DNA from: Bog-756 sp963831535 | GTDB taxonomy: Bacteria > Actinomycetota > Acidimicrobiia > Acidimicrobiales > RAAP-2 | Assembly: GCA_963831535.1 (NCBI GenBank) | Contig: CAWHQP010000007.1 | Span: 930,001 to 994,000, forward strand | Length of the DNA: 64,000 nt | Direction: 5' to 3' | Part shown: piece after piece, positions 1 through 9,853 of the stretch | Layout of the letters: each line of letters begins with the position of its first letter | How positions within the stretch are numbered: the first letter of the stretch is position 1 | Made by a program: the position numbers and the translations under genes | Notes under the pieces: model-generated | What the model was told of the DNA's origin: nothing | Databases searched by the model: none | What the model saw: only the letters and a program-made list of their open reading frames with translations

Positions 1-1
1 C

Positions 2-1345
2 GACGGCAACGGACGGTCCCAGGGCTCGGTCACCTCGGTACCGGTGAGCTTTCCCGCCCTCACCGGCAGTGACGTGAAGATCACCGTGGACTCGGTCCGG
101 CCCCACAATTTCCTGGACTATCTGTCCAACGGGACCAACACCGATCCGGTGGCCCTGGCCGAGGTGGGGATCCCCGGCGTCTCGCCGGTGACGACGCCGG
201 CCACCATCCCCGAACGCTGCTACTCCGATCTGTTGGCCGTCGACGGGCGACCGGTCGACATCGAGGTTTCCGGATCGGTGTCGACCGCTCTGGCCAACGG
301 GGGCCTCACCATCCGGGGCTGTGGCAACGCCGCCCAGGGCATCACCCTCGGGCCGGGCACCCACACCGTGACCACCGCCACCTACCAGGCCACCGGTCTT
401 GACGTGGACGCCCTCAGCCTCGGATCCTCGGCCGGCGGCGCCGCCGAGCCCCTGACCGCCGACGGACTCCTCACTGCGCCCCCGTCCCACTCCTCACCCA
501 AGGTGACCGTGCTGCACCAGGGCCGGACCTCGCTCACGGTCAGGGTGGCCGGAACCGGCGCGCCCTTCTGGATGGTGCTCGGGCAGAGTCAGAGCAACGG
601 ATGGAAGGCCACGACGTCGTCGGGAGTGCACCTGTCGTCCTCGATCCTGATCGACGGCTATGCCAACGGTTGGTATGTGCCGGGCTCGGTGGCCCGGGGA
701 CCGACCACTATCACCCTCACCTGGACACCCCAGCGGGTGGTCAACGTGGCCATTCTGGTGTCGGCGGCCACGCTGCTGATCAGCGTGGTCCTCATCGCCG
801 TGCCGGCCACCGGGCTCGGACCCCTCGGCCGACGGCGTCGGACGCGCCGTCACCGGCGGAGGGGTCACCGGGAGGCCGACGGGTCGACGTCGGCCCGGGT
901 GTCGGCCACGACTGCCTTGAGGACGGGATCCGCGGACCACGCCCACCTCCCCGGTGGGGACCCGCTGCGGCCCGAACTCGCGTCGCCCTTCCGCTCCGGA
1001 GGTCACTCGCCGTCCTGGCCGAGGGCGGTGGCCATCGCCGTTCTCGGTGGTCTGGCCGCCGCCTTGTTCGTGGCGCCGCTGGCCGGCGTGCTCGTCGGCG
1101 CCGTCCTCCTGCTCGAGCTCCTGGTCGACCGGAGCAGGATCGTGGTGGTGGTAGCCACCGTGGGCCTCCTCGTGGCCACGGCCGGTTACGTGGCCCTCCA
1201 CCAGCACCGCACCGTCTTCGTCCCGGACATCAACTGGCCGGCCCACATGGGGCTGGCCAACTCGCTGGTGTGGATCGCCGTGTTCCTGTTGGCCGCGGAC
1301 GGGGTCGTGGCCTGGGTGCGACATCGGCGCGGACCGCCCGGTTGA
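2..1345 (+). CDS. AftD-like arabinofuranosyltransferase, C-terminal part (5' end outside window)
   Basis: The frame is open from base 2, so this is the 3' end of a larger gene; 447 residues are visible. The first ~230 are an extracytoplasmic beta-rich region, with a stretch (GQSQSNGW ... DGYANGW ... WTPQR) that matches the C-terminal region of mycobacterial alpha-(1-3)-arabinofuranosyltransferase AftD (DUF3367 family). A membrane segment follows directly after WTPQR, then an Arg-rich cytoplasmic stretch and several more hydrophobic helices. Family knowledge: AftD is a large polytopic GT-C enzyme that uses decaprenyl-phosphate arabinose to extend cell-wall arabinan. Whether this organism makes arabinan is not shown. 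It is convergent with the acyltransferase that follows and opens a surface-glycan locus. The catalytic N-terminus is not visible, so the exact reaction is inferred. Confidence 0.75.
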   Translation, partial: DGNGRSQGSVTSVPVSFPALTGSDVKITVDSVRPHNFLDYLSNGTNTDPVALAEVGIPGVSPVTTPATIPERCYSDLLAVDGRPVDIEVSGSVSTALANGGLTIRGCGNAAQGITLGPGTHTVTTATYQATGLDVDALSLGSSAGGAAEPLTADGLLTAPPSHSSPKVTVLHQGRTSLTVRVAGTGAPFWMVLGQSQSNGWKATTSSGVHLSSSILIDGYANGWYVPGSVARGPTTITLTWTPQRVVNVAILVSAATLLISVVLIAVPATGLGPLGRRRRTRRHRRRGHREADGSTSARVSATTALRTGSADHAHLPGGDPLRPELASPFRSGGHSPSWPRAVAIAVLGGLAAALFVAPLAGVLVGAVLLLELLVDRSRIVVVVATVGLLVATAGYVALHQHRTVFVPDINWPAHMGLANSLVWIAVFLLAADGVVAWVRHRRGPPG

Positions 1346-1391
1346 ACTCACGGGGACCGGCCGTCGTGATCGGGCGAGCCAATCGACGGCG

Positions 1392-2726
1392 TCAGGACGG
1401 TGGGGTGGCCAGGATGTCGGGTCCAGGGGCCACGGGGGCGGGTCCGTCCGTGGGCCCGACCTGACGGGGCCTCCGCGACGGCCGTCGCCACCAGGCGATG
1501 GAGTTCTTGAGTCGCAGGGCCGGTTTCTCCACGATGAAGTAGCTCAAGCTGGCGGTGATGATGGTGAGACCGAGCACCGAGAAGAAGAAGGCCCAGAACT
1601 CCAGCGTGAAGTCGCGGTAGCCACCGGCGTCGAGGATGCGGTAGATCCAGGTCTCGTGCCAGAGGTAGATGCCATACGAGATCGCCCCCAGCGAGGCCAT
1701 GGGCCACCATTGGAGGAATCGACGGATCCCCCCCGATCCCTGGGGACCGAAGACGGCCGGGAGCAGCAGGAAGAAGGCGAACAGGGAGTACAGGGCCTGG
1801 CGGGCCATGTCCAGATCGGACTCGAAGTACACCGGGATCACCGGTGAGCCGATGTTGGACACGGCCCAGAAGCAGACGAGGGCGCAGGCCCACGACACCC
1901 ACGGGAACCATCGGGACCCCAGCCACGGGGTCTCGCGGCCACGATGGTGCATCCAGGCGCTCACCACCGCCAGCCCCATGCCCAGGGCGAACAGGTCGAG
2001 ATAGGCGGGCAGCCATACCGTGGCCAGGCGGTAGTAGGGCGTGTGGTGCGACTGGAAGCGGAGGACATAGAGGCGCCAGCCGTAACTGATGGCCATGAGG
2101 GTGACCAGGCCGAGCAGCTCGAGACGCAGGGTCTGGCGGTCACTCCGCCGGGATCGCCGCCGACCCAGCACTGCGGCGTACAGGGGGATGAACAGGTAGA
2201 AGGTCATCTCCACGCACAGTGACCAGGCCGCCGTGATACCCCTCAGGTCCTGGGAGGGAAAGTAGATCTGGAGGAACAGGTAGTGCGAGGCATAGGCCTT
2301 CCAACCGCCGGGCCCGATGCCCGGACCGGCGTGGAGTACCGAGGTGGTGATGAACAGGGCGAGCCAGTAGGCGGGAACGATACGGAGCAGACGCCGGAGC
2401 CAGAAGGCTCCGGTGCGGGGTCTCCGGACCCCGGCCAGGTGGGCCACCACGAAGGGTCGGTAGAGCAGGAAGCCCGAGATGAGGAAGAACACCGAGACGC
2501 CGATCTCGAGCCGGGCGGTGTACATCCCTACCCCGGTCCGGGCTCTCGGGGTGAGACCGGAGACGAAGGCCACGTGGACGCCCACCACGGTGACGGCGGC
2601 GATGGCCCGCAACCCGTCGAAGGCCGGGAATCGGGGCGGGCGCCGCGGGGCGGGCGACTCTACGCCGACCTCGATCACCGGTGGCTGCTCGAGCGGCGTC
2701 TCGATGGAGTCGACCAGTGCCGTCAT
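1392..2726 (-). CDS. Membrane acyltransferase, acyltransferase-3 (OafA/YrhL) family
   Basis: A 444-residue polytopic protein. It begins with ~35 variable residues, then FDGLRAIAAVTVVGVH, the first helix with the His typical of acyltransferase-3 proteins, followed by FFLISGFLLYRPF and about ten hydrophobic helices. There is no C-terminal SGNH domain, unlike two other acyltransferases in the window. Members O-acetylate or otherwise acylate sugars or lipids at the membrane. The chosen ATG overlaps the stop of the upstream glycosyltransferase gene as ATGA (2723-2726); a start at 2777 would read 51 bases back into that gene. It is the last gene of a minus-strand run flippase - GT4 - GT-C - acyltransferase, so its likely target is the glycan built by those genes; the substrate is unknown. 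Confidence 0.88.
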   Translation of the reverse strand: MTALVDSIETPLEQPPVIEVGVESPAPRRPPRFPAFDGLRAIAAVTVVGVHVAFVSGLTPRARTGVGMYTARLEIGVSVFFLISGFLLYRPFVVAHLAGVRRPRTGAFWLRRLLRIVPAYWLALFITTSVLHAGPGIGPGGWKAYASHYLFLQIYFPSQDLRGITAAWSLCVEMTFYLFIPLYAAVLGRRRSRRSDRQTLRLELLGLVTLMAISYGWRLYVLRFQSHHTPYYRLATVWLPAYLDLFALGMGLAVVSAWMHHRGRETPWLGSRWFPWVSWACALVCFWAVSNIGSPVIPVYFESDLDMARQALYSLFAFFLLLPAVFGPQGSGGIRRFLQWWPMASLGAISYGIYLWHETWIYRILDAGGYRDFTLEFWAFFFSVLGLTIITASLSYFIVEKPALRLKNSIAWWRRPSRRPRQVGPTDGPAPVAPGPDILATPPS

Positions 2727-4321
2727 AGTGTGGCCGCGGACCGGTGGATCGAGTGGGCTCCCGGACCCGACGACCACCGGCTTCGCAATCGGATGAGTAC
2801 AGCGTCAATGGCCACGCCGGCCAGCATGGCCATGGCCACGTCCGCCTCCACGGCGAACCGGGCGTCGCCGAAGGCCAGCACGGCGGTGAGCGACGACAGC
2901 AGGATCAGCGCCACGAAGGGGAACACCAGGAGGTGCCGCCGCCGGAGCACCAGCGCGCCGAGCACGGCCACCGGGACGAGGACGTAGAAGTACCAAAGGC
3001 CGAGTCGTGACACCCAGGCCGGTCGGCCCGTGCCCACCTCGAGGTTCACCCCCTGGAGGGGCCGGTACACGTTCCACACCCGCCCCAGCCGCACGGCAGC
3101 CACCCCCACCGAGGACCCGAGGTGGTCGGTGACATAGACCCGACCCACATGGACCTGGTCGGCGGTGGTCACCGAGGGGTCCTGGCCGGTCGCGGGGACA
3201 CGGGCCAAGCAGGTGTGGCTCCACCAACCCTCGAGCCCACCGGAGGCGGTGACGGCGCAGTTGGCCCCGGCCACCACCGGTCCGTACTCCTCGGACAGGA
3301 CGACGGTGTGCCCGAACAGGGACAGGTTCCGACCCACCCACGGGCCCACGACCAGCAGGGCGATGATCCCCATGACGGCCAGGCTCCGGAGCCGCACCTT
3401 GCCCGACGCCCCCTTGACCAGTAGCCCCAGCGGGAGGCCGACCAGCACCACCAGGGCCACCAGATCGGTGCGGGTCAGGGCGCACAGGCCGAGGGCCAGC
3501 CCGACCAGGGCAGCGTGCCCCGAGCTCGGTCGGCTCCAGAAGCGCACCGACGCGAAGACGAGCAGCGTGGTGACGGCGATCACCGTCGTCTCGGGGCCCA
3601 CGGTGGCCGGGTTGACCCACAGCAGGGGGAAGGTGGCGAACACCGTTGCGGCCAGTATGCCGGCCCGCTCCCCCACGAGGTCGCGGACGGTGATGCCGGC
3701 CACGATCACCGAGGCCACGAACACCAGGGCCAGGAACACCATATGCGCCGTCGAGCCGGTGGCACTGGCCACGTCGGCGACGGCCAGGACCAGGGTGGGC
3801 AGGGGGGGGTGCGCGGCGGTCGGCACGAAGTGGTGGGCCGCGGCCGCGGCCTTCACCGGGTCGATGAACCACTGGCCTCTGACCAGATAGTGGGCCTGGA
3901 TGGTGTCGTAAGCGGCGACAGGGGGAAGGGAGACGCGACGGGCCATGGCGTGGATGAACAGGACCTGGATACCTCCGGCCAGCACCGCGATTGCGGTGAG
4001 CCACACGCCGAAGAGGGACGGGCCGGCCGGACCGGGGGTCGGACGCGGATCGGGAGGGCCGGCGGCCAGGGCGGGGCCGGAGGCGGGGCCGGCCTCCGAG
4101 GTCGGGACTTCGACCCGGTGGGCCGCCCCCCCTGTTTCGACCGCCTCGGGAACAGCGACGTCCGGGGGAACGGCGACCTCCGACGGAACGGCCACGTCGG
4201 ATGGCGCCACCCCATGGGCCGGTTCGGGCGTGTCGCCGCGCCCGAAGGACTCGGAGGGAACCGGCGGACCGGAGTTCGACGGCGATGAACCGGTCGACGT
4301 GCCGACCGGCGACGGGGTCAT
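2723..4321 (-). CDS. Polytopic GT-C (family 39-like) glycosyltransferase
   Basis: 532 residues. Residues 1-100 are Pro/Ala/Gly-rich and look disordered, with an imperfect hexapeptide repeat (SDVAVP, SEVAVP, PDVAVP). From about residue 105 there is a first helix, then an extracytoplasmic loop (AYDTIQAHYLVRGQW) carrying an Asp, and roughly ten further helices: the plan of PMT/ArnT-like GT-C enzymes that use polyprenyl-phosphate sugars outside the membrane. The segment GPWVGRNLSLFG resembles GPWVGYNMSRF in the two GT-C enzymes at 9.9 and 14.4 kb, suggesting distant paralogy. Start and stop overlap the neighbours by ATGA on both sides, so it is translationally coupled with the GT4 upstream and the acyltransferase downstream. 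Donor and acceptor are unknown. Confidence 0.85.
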   Translation of the reverse strand: MTPSPVGTSTGSSPSNSGPPVPSESFGRGDTPEPAHGVAPSDVAVPSEVAVPPDVAVPEAVETGGAAHRVEVPTSEAGPASGPALAAGPPDPRPTPGPAGPSLFGVWLTAIAVLAGGIQVLFIHAMARRVSLPPVAAYDTIQAHYLVRGQWFIDPVKAAAAAHHFVPTAAHPPLPTLVLAVADVASATGSTAHMVFLALVFVASVIVAGITVRDLVGERAGILAATVFATFPLLWVNPATVGPETTVIAVTTLLVFASVRFWSRPSSGHAALVGLALGLCALTRTDLVALVVLVGLPLGLLVKGASGKVRLRSLAVMGIIALLVVGPWVGRNLSLFGHTVVLSEEYGPVVAGANCAVTASGGLEGWWSHTCLARVPATGQDPSVTTADQVHVGRVYVTDHLGSSVGVAAVRLGRVWNVYRPLQGVNLEVGTGRPAWVSRLGLWYFYVLVPVAVLGALVLRRRHLLVFPFVALILLSSLTAVLAFGDARFAVEADVAMAMLAGVAIDAVLIRLRSRWSSGPGAHSIHRSAATL

Positions 4322-5478
4322 CGCCGCCGGGAGACCTGGGCGGCCAACGTCTGCAAGGTGACCTCGGCGGTGCGTTCCCAGGTCATCTGGTCGGCGCGCC
4401 GCAGTGCCCCCAAGCTCAACCGACGGCGCAGGAGAGGGTTGTCCAGGATCGACGCGGTGGCCTCCACCAGCTCCGGGACCGAGGAGATCAACAGGCCCGA
4501 CTCGCCGTCCACAACCGCATCCTGGTGGCCGGCGATGCGGGTGGCCACAGCGGGTGTCCCGCAGGCGGCCGCCTCGGTCAGCGTCATGCCCCAGCCCTCC
4601 CGCACCGAAGTCGACGCGACCACCCAGGCCCGGCGGTAGGCATCGAGCAGCTCGGTGTCGGGTACGCGGCCGGGGAGCGTGAACCACGTTCCAGCGTCGG
4701 CCTCGGCCAGCATGGCCTCGAGCGCCGGCCGCTCGTAACCCTCCCCGATGATCGTCGCCTTCAGCCGGGGTCGGTGATCCTTCAGGGCGACCATGGCCTC
4801 GATGAACCAGTCGAAGCGCTTGACCGGTACCAGGCGCCCCACCGCCACGACCAGCGGGTCGGGGTCGATCCCACCACCGGGAGCGAACCGGCTGTCGATT
4901 CCCGGCGGCACGACGGTGACCCGCTGGGGCGGGAAGTGGAGCCGTCGCACCAGGTCGTCGCGGGCCGAGTCGGACAGGGTGACGATCTGGCTGTGGCGGT
5001 AGAACGGAGGCGCCACCCGGTGTTCGAGGTTGTACCCCACCCTGGCCAGGGAGGGCGACAGGACCATGTTCCACATCTCGGCGTGGACGTGGTGCAGAAA
5101 GACGATCCGGGGACAGTGGCTCCACACCGGTGAAAAGAACGGCATTCCGTTCCAGATCTCGACCAGACCGTCCCCCGTGCCGATCCGCCCGCGCAGCCCG
5201 GCCACCGCCGTTCGGGGGAAGACGGCGTAGCGACCGGCCCGACGGTTCACGGTGTACCCGCTCCGATGGATGTAGCGGGCGGCACCGTCGACCCTCGACG
5301 TCCACAGTCGGACGTCGACGCCGGCATCGGCCCATCGGGACATGATCTCGTGGGCGTGCAACTCCGAGCCGCCCGCCTCGGCATCGTCGAGGTCCCGCCA
5401 GGCCACCACGTCAACCCGCCGCAGACCGGCCCGGTCGGCGATGGCTCCGAGCCGGTCACGGCTCTCGGCCCGCCGCAC
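4318..5478 (-). CDS. GT4-family glycosyltransferase
   Basis: A cytoplasmic GT-B fold glycosyltransferase. The N-terminal domain opens with VDVVAWRDLDDAEAGGSE, the nucleotide-sugar loop typical of this GT4 subgroup; the C-terminal domain has VVAVGRLVPVKRFDW, IIGEGYERP and the EX7E-type motif EGWGMTLTEAAACG. Its stop overlaps the next gene as ATGA. The start is uncertain: the frame is open back to 5712, past the flippase stop at 5582, with no ATG. GTG 5478 gives 386 residues, normal for the family, but leaves a 103-base gap in an otherwise overlapping operon. A GTG at 5585 that overlaps the flippase stop lies in another frame and would need an indel. Function (adding a sugar to a lipid-linked intermediate) is inferred from family and neighbours. 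Confidence 0.82.
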   Translation of the reverse strand: MRRAESRDRLGAIADRAGLRRVDVVAWRDLDDAEAGGSELHAHEIMSRWADAGVDVRLWTSRVDGAARYIHRSGYTVNRRAGRYAVFPRTAVAGLRGRIGTGDGLVEIWNGMPFFSPVWSHCPRIVFLHHVHAEMWNMVLSPSLARVGYNLEHRVAPPFYRHSQIVTLSDSARDDLVRRLHFPPQRVTVVPPGIDSRFAPGGGIDPDPLVVAVGRLVPVKRFDWFIEAMVALKDHRPRLKATIIGEGYERPALEAMLAEADAGTWFTLPGRVPDTELLDAYRRAWVVASTSVREGWGMTLTEAAACGTPAVATRIAGHQDAVVDGESGLLISSVPELVEATASILDNPLLRRRLSLGALRRADQMTWERTAEVTLQTLAAQVSRRR

Positions 5479-5581
5479 CTCGAGATCGGCCAGATCTCGG
5501 CTCGGGGTCGTCGAGTCCCTCGACGTCCTCGTGCCGAACCGTCGCCCCGGGACCGCCCGCCCTGCCGTTCGATGCCTGTGG

Positions 5582-7036
5582 TCACACTGGTCCCCCGAGA
5601 TCGCGTCGGCCAATACTACTGAGGTCACCCTCGGGTGCTGGGGGACGGGTGCCCCGCCACCAGTGCAGATGCACGGCGGCGAAGGCGACGGCCACGGCGA
5701 GAGCCAGTCCACCTTGAACGGCCAGCTCGGCCCGTGCCGTGGCCACGATGGCCCCGTGGGCCAGGTGGATCAGGACCAGCAGCACCACCACGCCCACCGC
5801 CAGCAGGGCCACGATCCACCGGCGGGCCGCGCCGAAGAGGTAGTTGGTCAAGATGACCACCACCCCGAGGCAGGCCATGGCCCCCACCAGGGTGGAGAAG
5901 GCCGGGGCGGCTCCGTTGAGCTTGGCCGAGAAGAACGTGGTCAGGAACCACTCCGGCGCTACCAGGGCCACGCCCAGCAGGACCAACGCCGGCACGAGGA
6001 GGAACACCATGGTCACGGCTACCTGGCGCAGGGCGTGCTGGCCCTGGTGCCATCGGAGAGCGGCCTCGGGTAGGACGTAGCTGCCGAGGAGGATGGCTCC
6101 GAACACTAGCGACTTGCTGGCCACGGAGATGGCGGCATACGGGCCGGAGCTGGCCGGGTCCAGCCGCCCCACCAGGATGATGTCGGCGTTCTGGAGCAGC
6201 CCGAGGAGGGAGAAGCCGACCAGTGCCGCGGTCAGGTCGACGGAGAAGGTCCGGTCCCTGGCCTCGAGGTCTGCGGGTAGCGGGTCGGCGGCCGGATAGC
6301 GCCACGCCCGGCCCGCCAGTATCCGTGCGTGACCGGCGGCGACGATCTCGCCGAGCAGCAGGCCGACGGCAAAGCCGGTGATGCCGAATCCGGCGGCGGC
6401 GAAGCCGAGGATGAACACCACCCGCACGGCGATCTCCACGATTAGGTTGAGTCCGAGCCCGGCATACCGGCGGTGGCCCTGGAGGACGGCCCGGTAGAGG
6501 CATAGGACGAGCCACACGCCCCCGGCCACGAGCACGGCGGCCACACCTCCGGTGCTGGGGACCCGCAGGGCCGAAGCCAGCGGCTCGGCGATGGCCGCGG
6601 CGAACACCGCCCACACGATCAGTCCCACGAGACAGCGCCGGGCGACGGTTGAGGTCCACCGGTGCATCTCCTCCTGGCCACCCACGGCCGTGGCCGCGGC
6701 GATCCGCCTGACCACGCCCACCAGGAGGGCCGATCCGGGCATGGAGAGGATGAAGAACAGTCCGAGCAGCTGGACCGCGCCCCCGTACTGCTGGGCGGTG
6801 AGGAGTCGGGCCACGAGGACCGTGGCCACGATGTTGAGACCGTTGGCCACCAGTCCCCCGACGGCCAGGGGTCCAGCCTGGAGGACGCCACCGACGAAGG
6901 ACTCGCGGGTACCGGACTCCGGGGTGCCGTCGGTTCCAATCGTCGCTTCCGCCCGGTCGCCCGTGTCGTCGGACCGGGCCTCGACCGGGCCGGCCGCCGC
7001 AGACTGGCGCGCCGGCGCGAGGAACGGGTCGGTCAT
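5582..7036 (-). CDS. Polysaccharide flippase / oligosaccharide-lipid exporter (MATE/Wzx-like)
   Basis: 484 residues with about 12-14 hydrophobic helices after a ~60-residue polar N-terminus. The first helices (GGVLQAGPLAVGGLVANGLNIVATVLVARLL followed by QQYGGAVQLLGLFF) are those of the Wzx/RfbX group that moves undecaprenyl-linked glycans across the membrane. ATG 7036 was chosen because a GGGGGT Shine-Dalgarno-like stretch lies five bases upstream; the frame is open a further 81 codons (to 7279), but that part is low-complexity. It is the first gene of the minus-strand set leading to the GT4, GT-C and acyltransferase genes, so it is probably the exporter of that pathway. Confidence 0.84.
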   Translation of the reverse strand: MTDPFLAPARQSAAAGPVEARSDDTGDRAEATIGTDGTPESGTRESFVGGVLQAGPLAVGGLVANGLNIVATVLVARLLTAQQYGGAVQLLGLFFILSMPGSALLVGVVRRIAAATAVGGQEEMHRWTSTVARRCLVGLIVWAVFAAAIAEPLASALRVPSTGGVAAVLVAGGVWLVLCLYRAVLQGHRRYAGLGLNLIVEIAVRVVFILGFAAAGFGITGFAVGLLLGEIVAAGHARILAGRAWRYPAADPLPADLEARDRTFSVDLTAALVGFSLLGLLQNADIILVGRLDPASSGPYAAISVASKSLVFGAILLGSYVLPEAALRWHQGQHALRQVAVTMVFLLVPALVLLGVALVAPEWFLTTFFSAKLNGAAPAFSTLVGAMACLGVVVILTNYLFGAARRWIVALLAVGVVVLLVLIHLAHGAIVATARAELAVQGGLALAVAVAFAAVHLHWWRGTRPPAPEGDLSSIGRRDLGGPV

Positions 7037-7607
7037 CAGACCCCCAGTCGGGGTGAGCGCGATGGTGTCGACCAGGGAGTCCTCGGCCACCCTCAGCTCA
7101 CCGGCCACCGTCGGGGCGCCGTGGTCCCCGGTGGCGACCCGGTCATCGGGTCGGTCGGGCCGGGGTTGGGGCGAGACGTCCTCGGCCGCACCCACCCCGC
7201 CCGTCCCACCGGCATGGTCACCTGGCTCACGGGGGTCGCCACCCGGGAGCCGGCTTCTCAGGAGCCGCCAGACCATCAAACCGCCGCAGCCCGCCTGGGC
7301 CCGGCCGGGAGGCAGGACCCGCCTGGAGGGGGCCGACCGACCGACGAAGGCGAGCCGAACATCACTACGTCGTCGCCCGGACCTCGCATCGGTACCCTTT
7401 CCTTCCGTCCTCGGGGTCTGCGGGGTCCGCCGTCCCTCGTACGGCCCCAGACCTCACCCCGCACTACGGCCGGCATTCAGCGGGCCGAACGGACCGAACC
7501 CGGCGTCCGAGGACCGTCGTCCCGGGGGCCCTCCCGTTCGGGACGAGCGCCACACGATACCCCGGTGGCGAGAACGACGACGCCTGCGGACCCGGTCCGG
7601 GTGGCCG
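7037..7607. other. 571-base gap with no convincing gene
   Basis: This lies between the flippase start and the stop of the acyltransferase upstream, both on the minus strand. Open frames exist on both strands, but their products are Arg/Pro/Gly-rich and look like frames open only because of high GC. The part next to 7036 could be an N-terminal extension of the flippase. No clear promoter hexamer or hairpin was found. Confidence 0.4.
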
Positions 7608-9744
7608 TCAGCCGGTGGTCGGGGTGGGCCCGGGTCCGGTCCGGAGCCGCTCGTGGGGAAGTCCCAGCTGGACCAGTGTGGGGAGGATCTGGGGCCGCAG
7701 GAGCATCCCCCCGTAGAGGGAGATGTGCTCGTCGTCATCGTCTCGGACCGGGACGCCGTCGATGGTCGAACGGTAGACGCCACCGGGGTCGAGCATGCGG
7801 TTCAGGTCGACGACCGAGGCCACCTTGGGGTACTTGGCCACGGTCCGGCGCACCAGGGCGTTGTACTGGTTGGTTCGGACGGGCTGGTTGATGTCCCACG
7901 GGGTCCCGTCGGGGGCTTCGGTGGTCTGGGTGATGTAGGGCAGGGTGAAGATGACCACGTGGGCCCCTCGGGACGAGAGGATCTTGATGGCGGTACCCAG
8001 TTCGCCGGCGTAGACCTGGTCCCAGGCCGGCTCGCCGATCCGTGTCCACCGGCCGTCGATGATCCGGTCGGAGACCTCCCAGCGACCGAGGAGGACGGCC
8101 ACCACGTCGGGATCCTGGAGGTCGATCCGTTGCTTCCAGGTCCGCTGCCAGTCGACGCAGCCCTGGGCGGCCTCGGTGACTGAGCCCTCGATGTTCACGA
8201 TGGTGGCCGGGTCGAGATCGCACCCCACGATGCCCTCGTTCTTCAGGGTCGCCCCCCAGGAGGCCGCCTCCACGCCGAGACCGACACCCAGGGTTTCGGC
8301 CAGCGAGTCACCGACGAGCAGGATCCGCACGTGGTGTCCCGGCGCCAGACCGGTTGGCGGATGGGAAGGAACCGCGAACAGGCCCACCTTCTTCGGGGCC
8401 CGGAGGACGACCTGGGGCGGTGGCGGGATGGTTGTCAACACGAGGGCCGTGACCACGATGACCAGCCCGACCGGAATGGCCACCGAGAGATGCCAGCCCC
8501 GGAGGGCCCGACGGTTGCGGATCGGCATCTCCACCAGGTGGTAAGAGGCCACGGCGGCGGCACCGGTGGATGCCAATCGGACGAGGAGCAGTGGCGTCCC
8601 GGAGAGACCGGTGTGCTGGCCGTCGATCATCAGAAACATCGGGAAGTGGTACAGGTACAGGCCGTAGGAGATGCGGCCGATGTAGCCGAGCACGCCGACG
8701 GCCAGGATCCGGGAGAGGATGTCCTCGGGTCGAACCACCACCATGAGGATGACGGCGGCCGTGGCCCCGGCCACCAGGAGGAAGCCGCCGTCGTAGAGGA
8801 AGCCGTTCTGCCCGCTCACGACATGGAGCGCCCACAGCAGCGCCGCCAGTCCGACACCCCCCACCACCGAGATGGGCCAGCCGGGGTGTCCGACGGCGAA
8901 GGACCTGCGCATCGGGGCACCCACCGGGGAGGCGGGATCCCCGGTGGGTGCCGGATCCACGTCGATGCCGGCCGGTCGGGACCACCGGGAGATCCGAGGG
9001 ATGGCCACGGCCAGCAGGGCCCCGACCATCACCTCTTGCACCCTGGTCTGGGTGCCGTAGTAGAGGCTGGTCGCGCTGACACCCTGGTGGAACAGCACGA
9101 TGGTGACCGTGGCCGACAGGGCGATGCCCGCGGCCGCCACCACCGCCAGCCCCCGTCTCCCCCGTCGGCCCATGACGAACAGGGCCAGCGCCGGCCACAC
9201 CAGATAGAACTGCTCCTCGACAGCCAGCGACCAGGTGTGGAGCAGCGGTGAGGGCGGGCCGAACCGGACGAAATAGTTCGCCCCGGTGGCGATGAACCGC
9301 CAGTTGGCCACGTAGGCCAGGGTGGCGAAGGCGTCCCCCCGTAGGGAGCTCAGAGTGCTGGGAAGGGCGAACCACCGGGCGTAGGCGGCCACGAGGGCCA
9401 TGGTGAGGAACAGGGCGGGGAGGAGTCGTCGGGCCCGTCGTTCGTAGAACCGTCGGAAACGCACCGTCCCAGAGGTGGTCCACTCCCCCACCAGGAGGGA
9501 GGTGATCAGGTAGCCGGACAGGACGAAGAAGATGTCCACGCCCGAGCAGGCCGCCACCGGCCCACGACACGCCGCCGTGGAAAGCCAAGACGCCGAGCAC
9601 GGCGAGAGCCCGGATCCCGTCGAGGCCGGCCACGTGGGGCCCGGAGCGACGGGCCGGTTCCCCGGCGGCGGGCGCCAGGTCGGGATCGCCCGGTGGGGCG
9701 GGCACCTCTGGCTCCTGGTCGGACGCGAGGTCCACGGTCGTCAC
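7608..9744 (-). CDS. Acyltransferase-3 membrane protein with C-terminal SGNH domain (frameshifted)
   Basis: Reconstructed length is about 711 residues. The N-terminal half is an OatA-like acyltransferase-3 domain: GLDGIRALAVLGVLAFHGG, then IFFVLSGYLITSLL, RRARRLLPA and the HTWSLAVEEQFYLVWP motif. After the last helix comes a periplasmic SGNH domain with the Ser motif RILLVGDSLAE and a late Asp-His motif (DDDEHISLYGG). Together these normally move an acyl group across the membrane and onto a sugar. An extra base in the CCC run at 9541-9543 (GGGC for GGC on the coding strand) shifts the frame just before GVDIFFVLSG; removing it joins the halves perfectly. The start is uncertain; GTG 9744 keeps clear of the divergent GT-C gene, whereas ATG 9855 would collide with it. 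It is a paralog of the gene at 15997-18210. Confidence 0.82.
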
Positions 9745-9839
9745 GGCTGCCGATCGTTGCACGTCCGCGCGTCCGGGTAGGGGCAGTCCCGGATCCGGGA
9801 CCCGAGCCGGGGGATCCCGTCGCGCCCATTCGGGCGGCA

Positions 9840-9845
9840 TAGGCT
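9840..9845 (+). promoter_or_regulatory. Candidate leaderless -10 element (TAGGCT)
   Basis: TAGGCT ends eight bases before the ATG at 9854 and there is no Shine-Dalgarno sequence between them. This is the spacing expected if transcription starts at or next to the start codon. No clear -35 hexamer is visible. Confidence 0.5.
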
Positions 9846-9853
9846 GACCGCTC

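Noticed and set aside
494..1351. Minus-strand open frame opposite the AftD-like gene
   Set aside because: Gly/His/Arg-rich antisense product with no family features.
4322..5335. Upstream extension of the GT-C gene at 2723-4321
   Set aside because: The extension runs inside the GT4 gene in another frame and gives Arg-rich sequence; the ATG at 4321 overlaps the GT4 stop as ATGA.
5479..5585. GTG at 5585 overlapping the flippase stop as the true GT4 start
   Set aside because: It is in a different frame and would need a one-base deletion; most other indels here are insertions, so it is only noted as an option.
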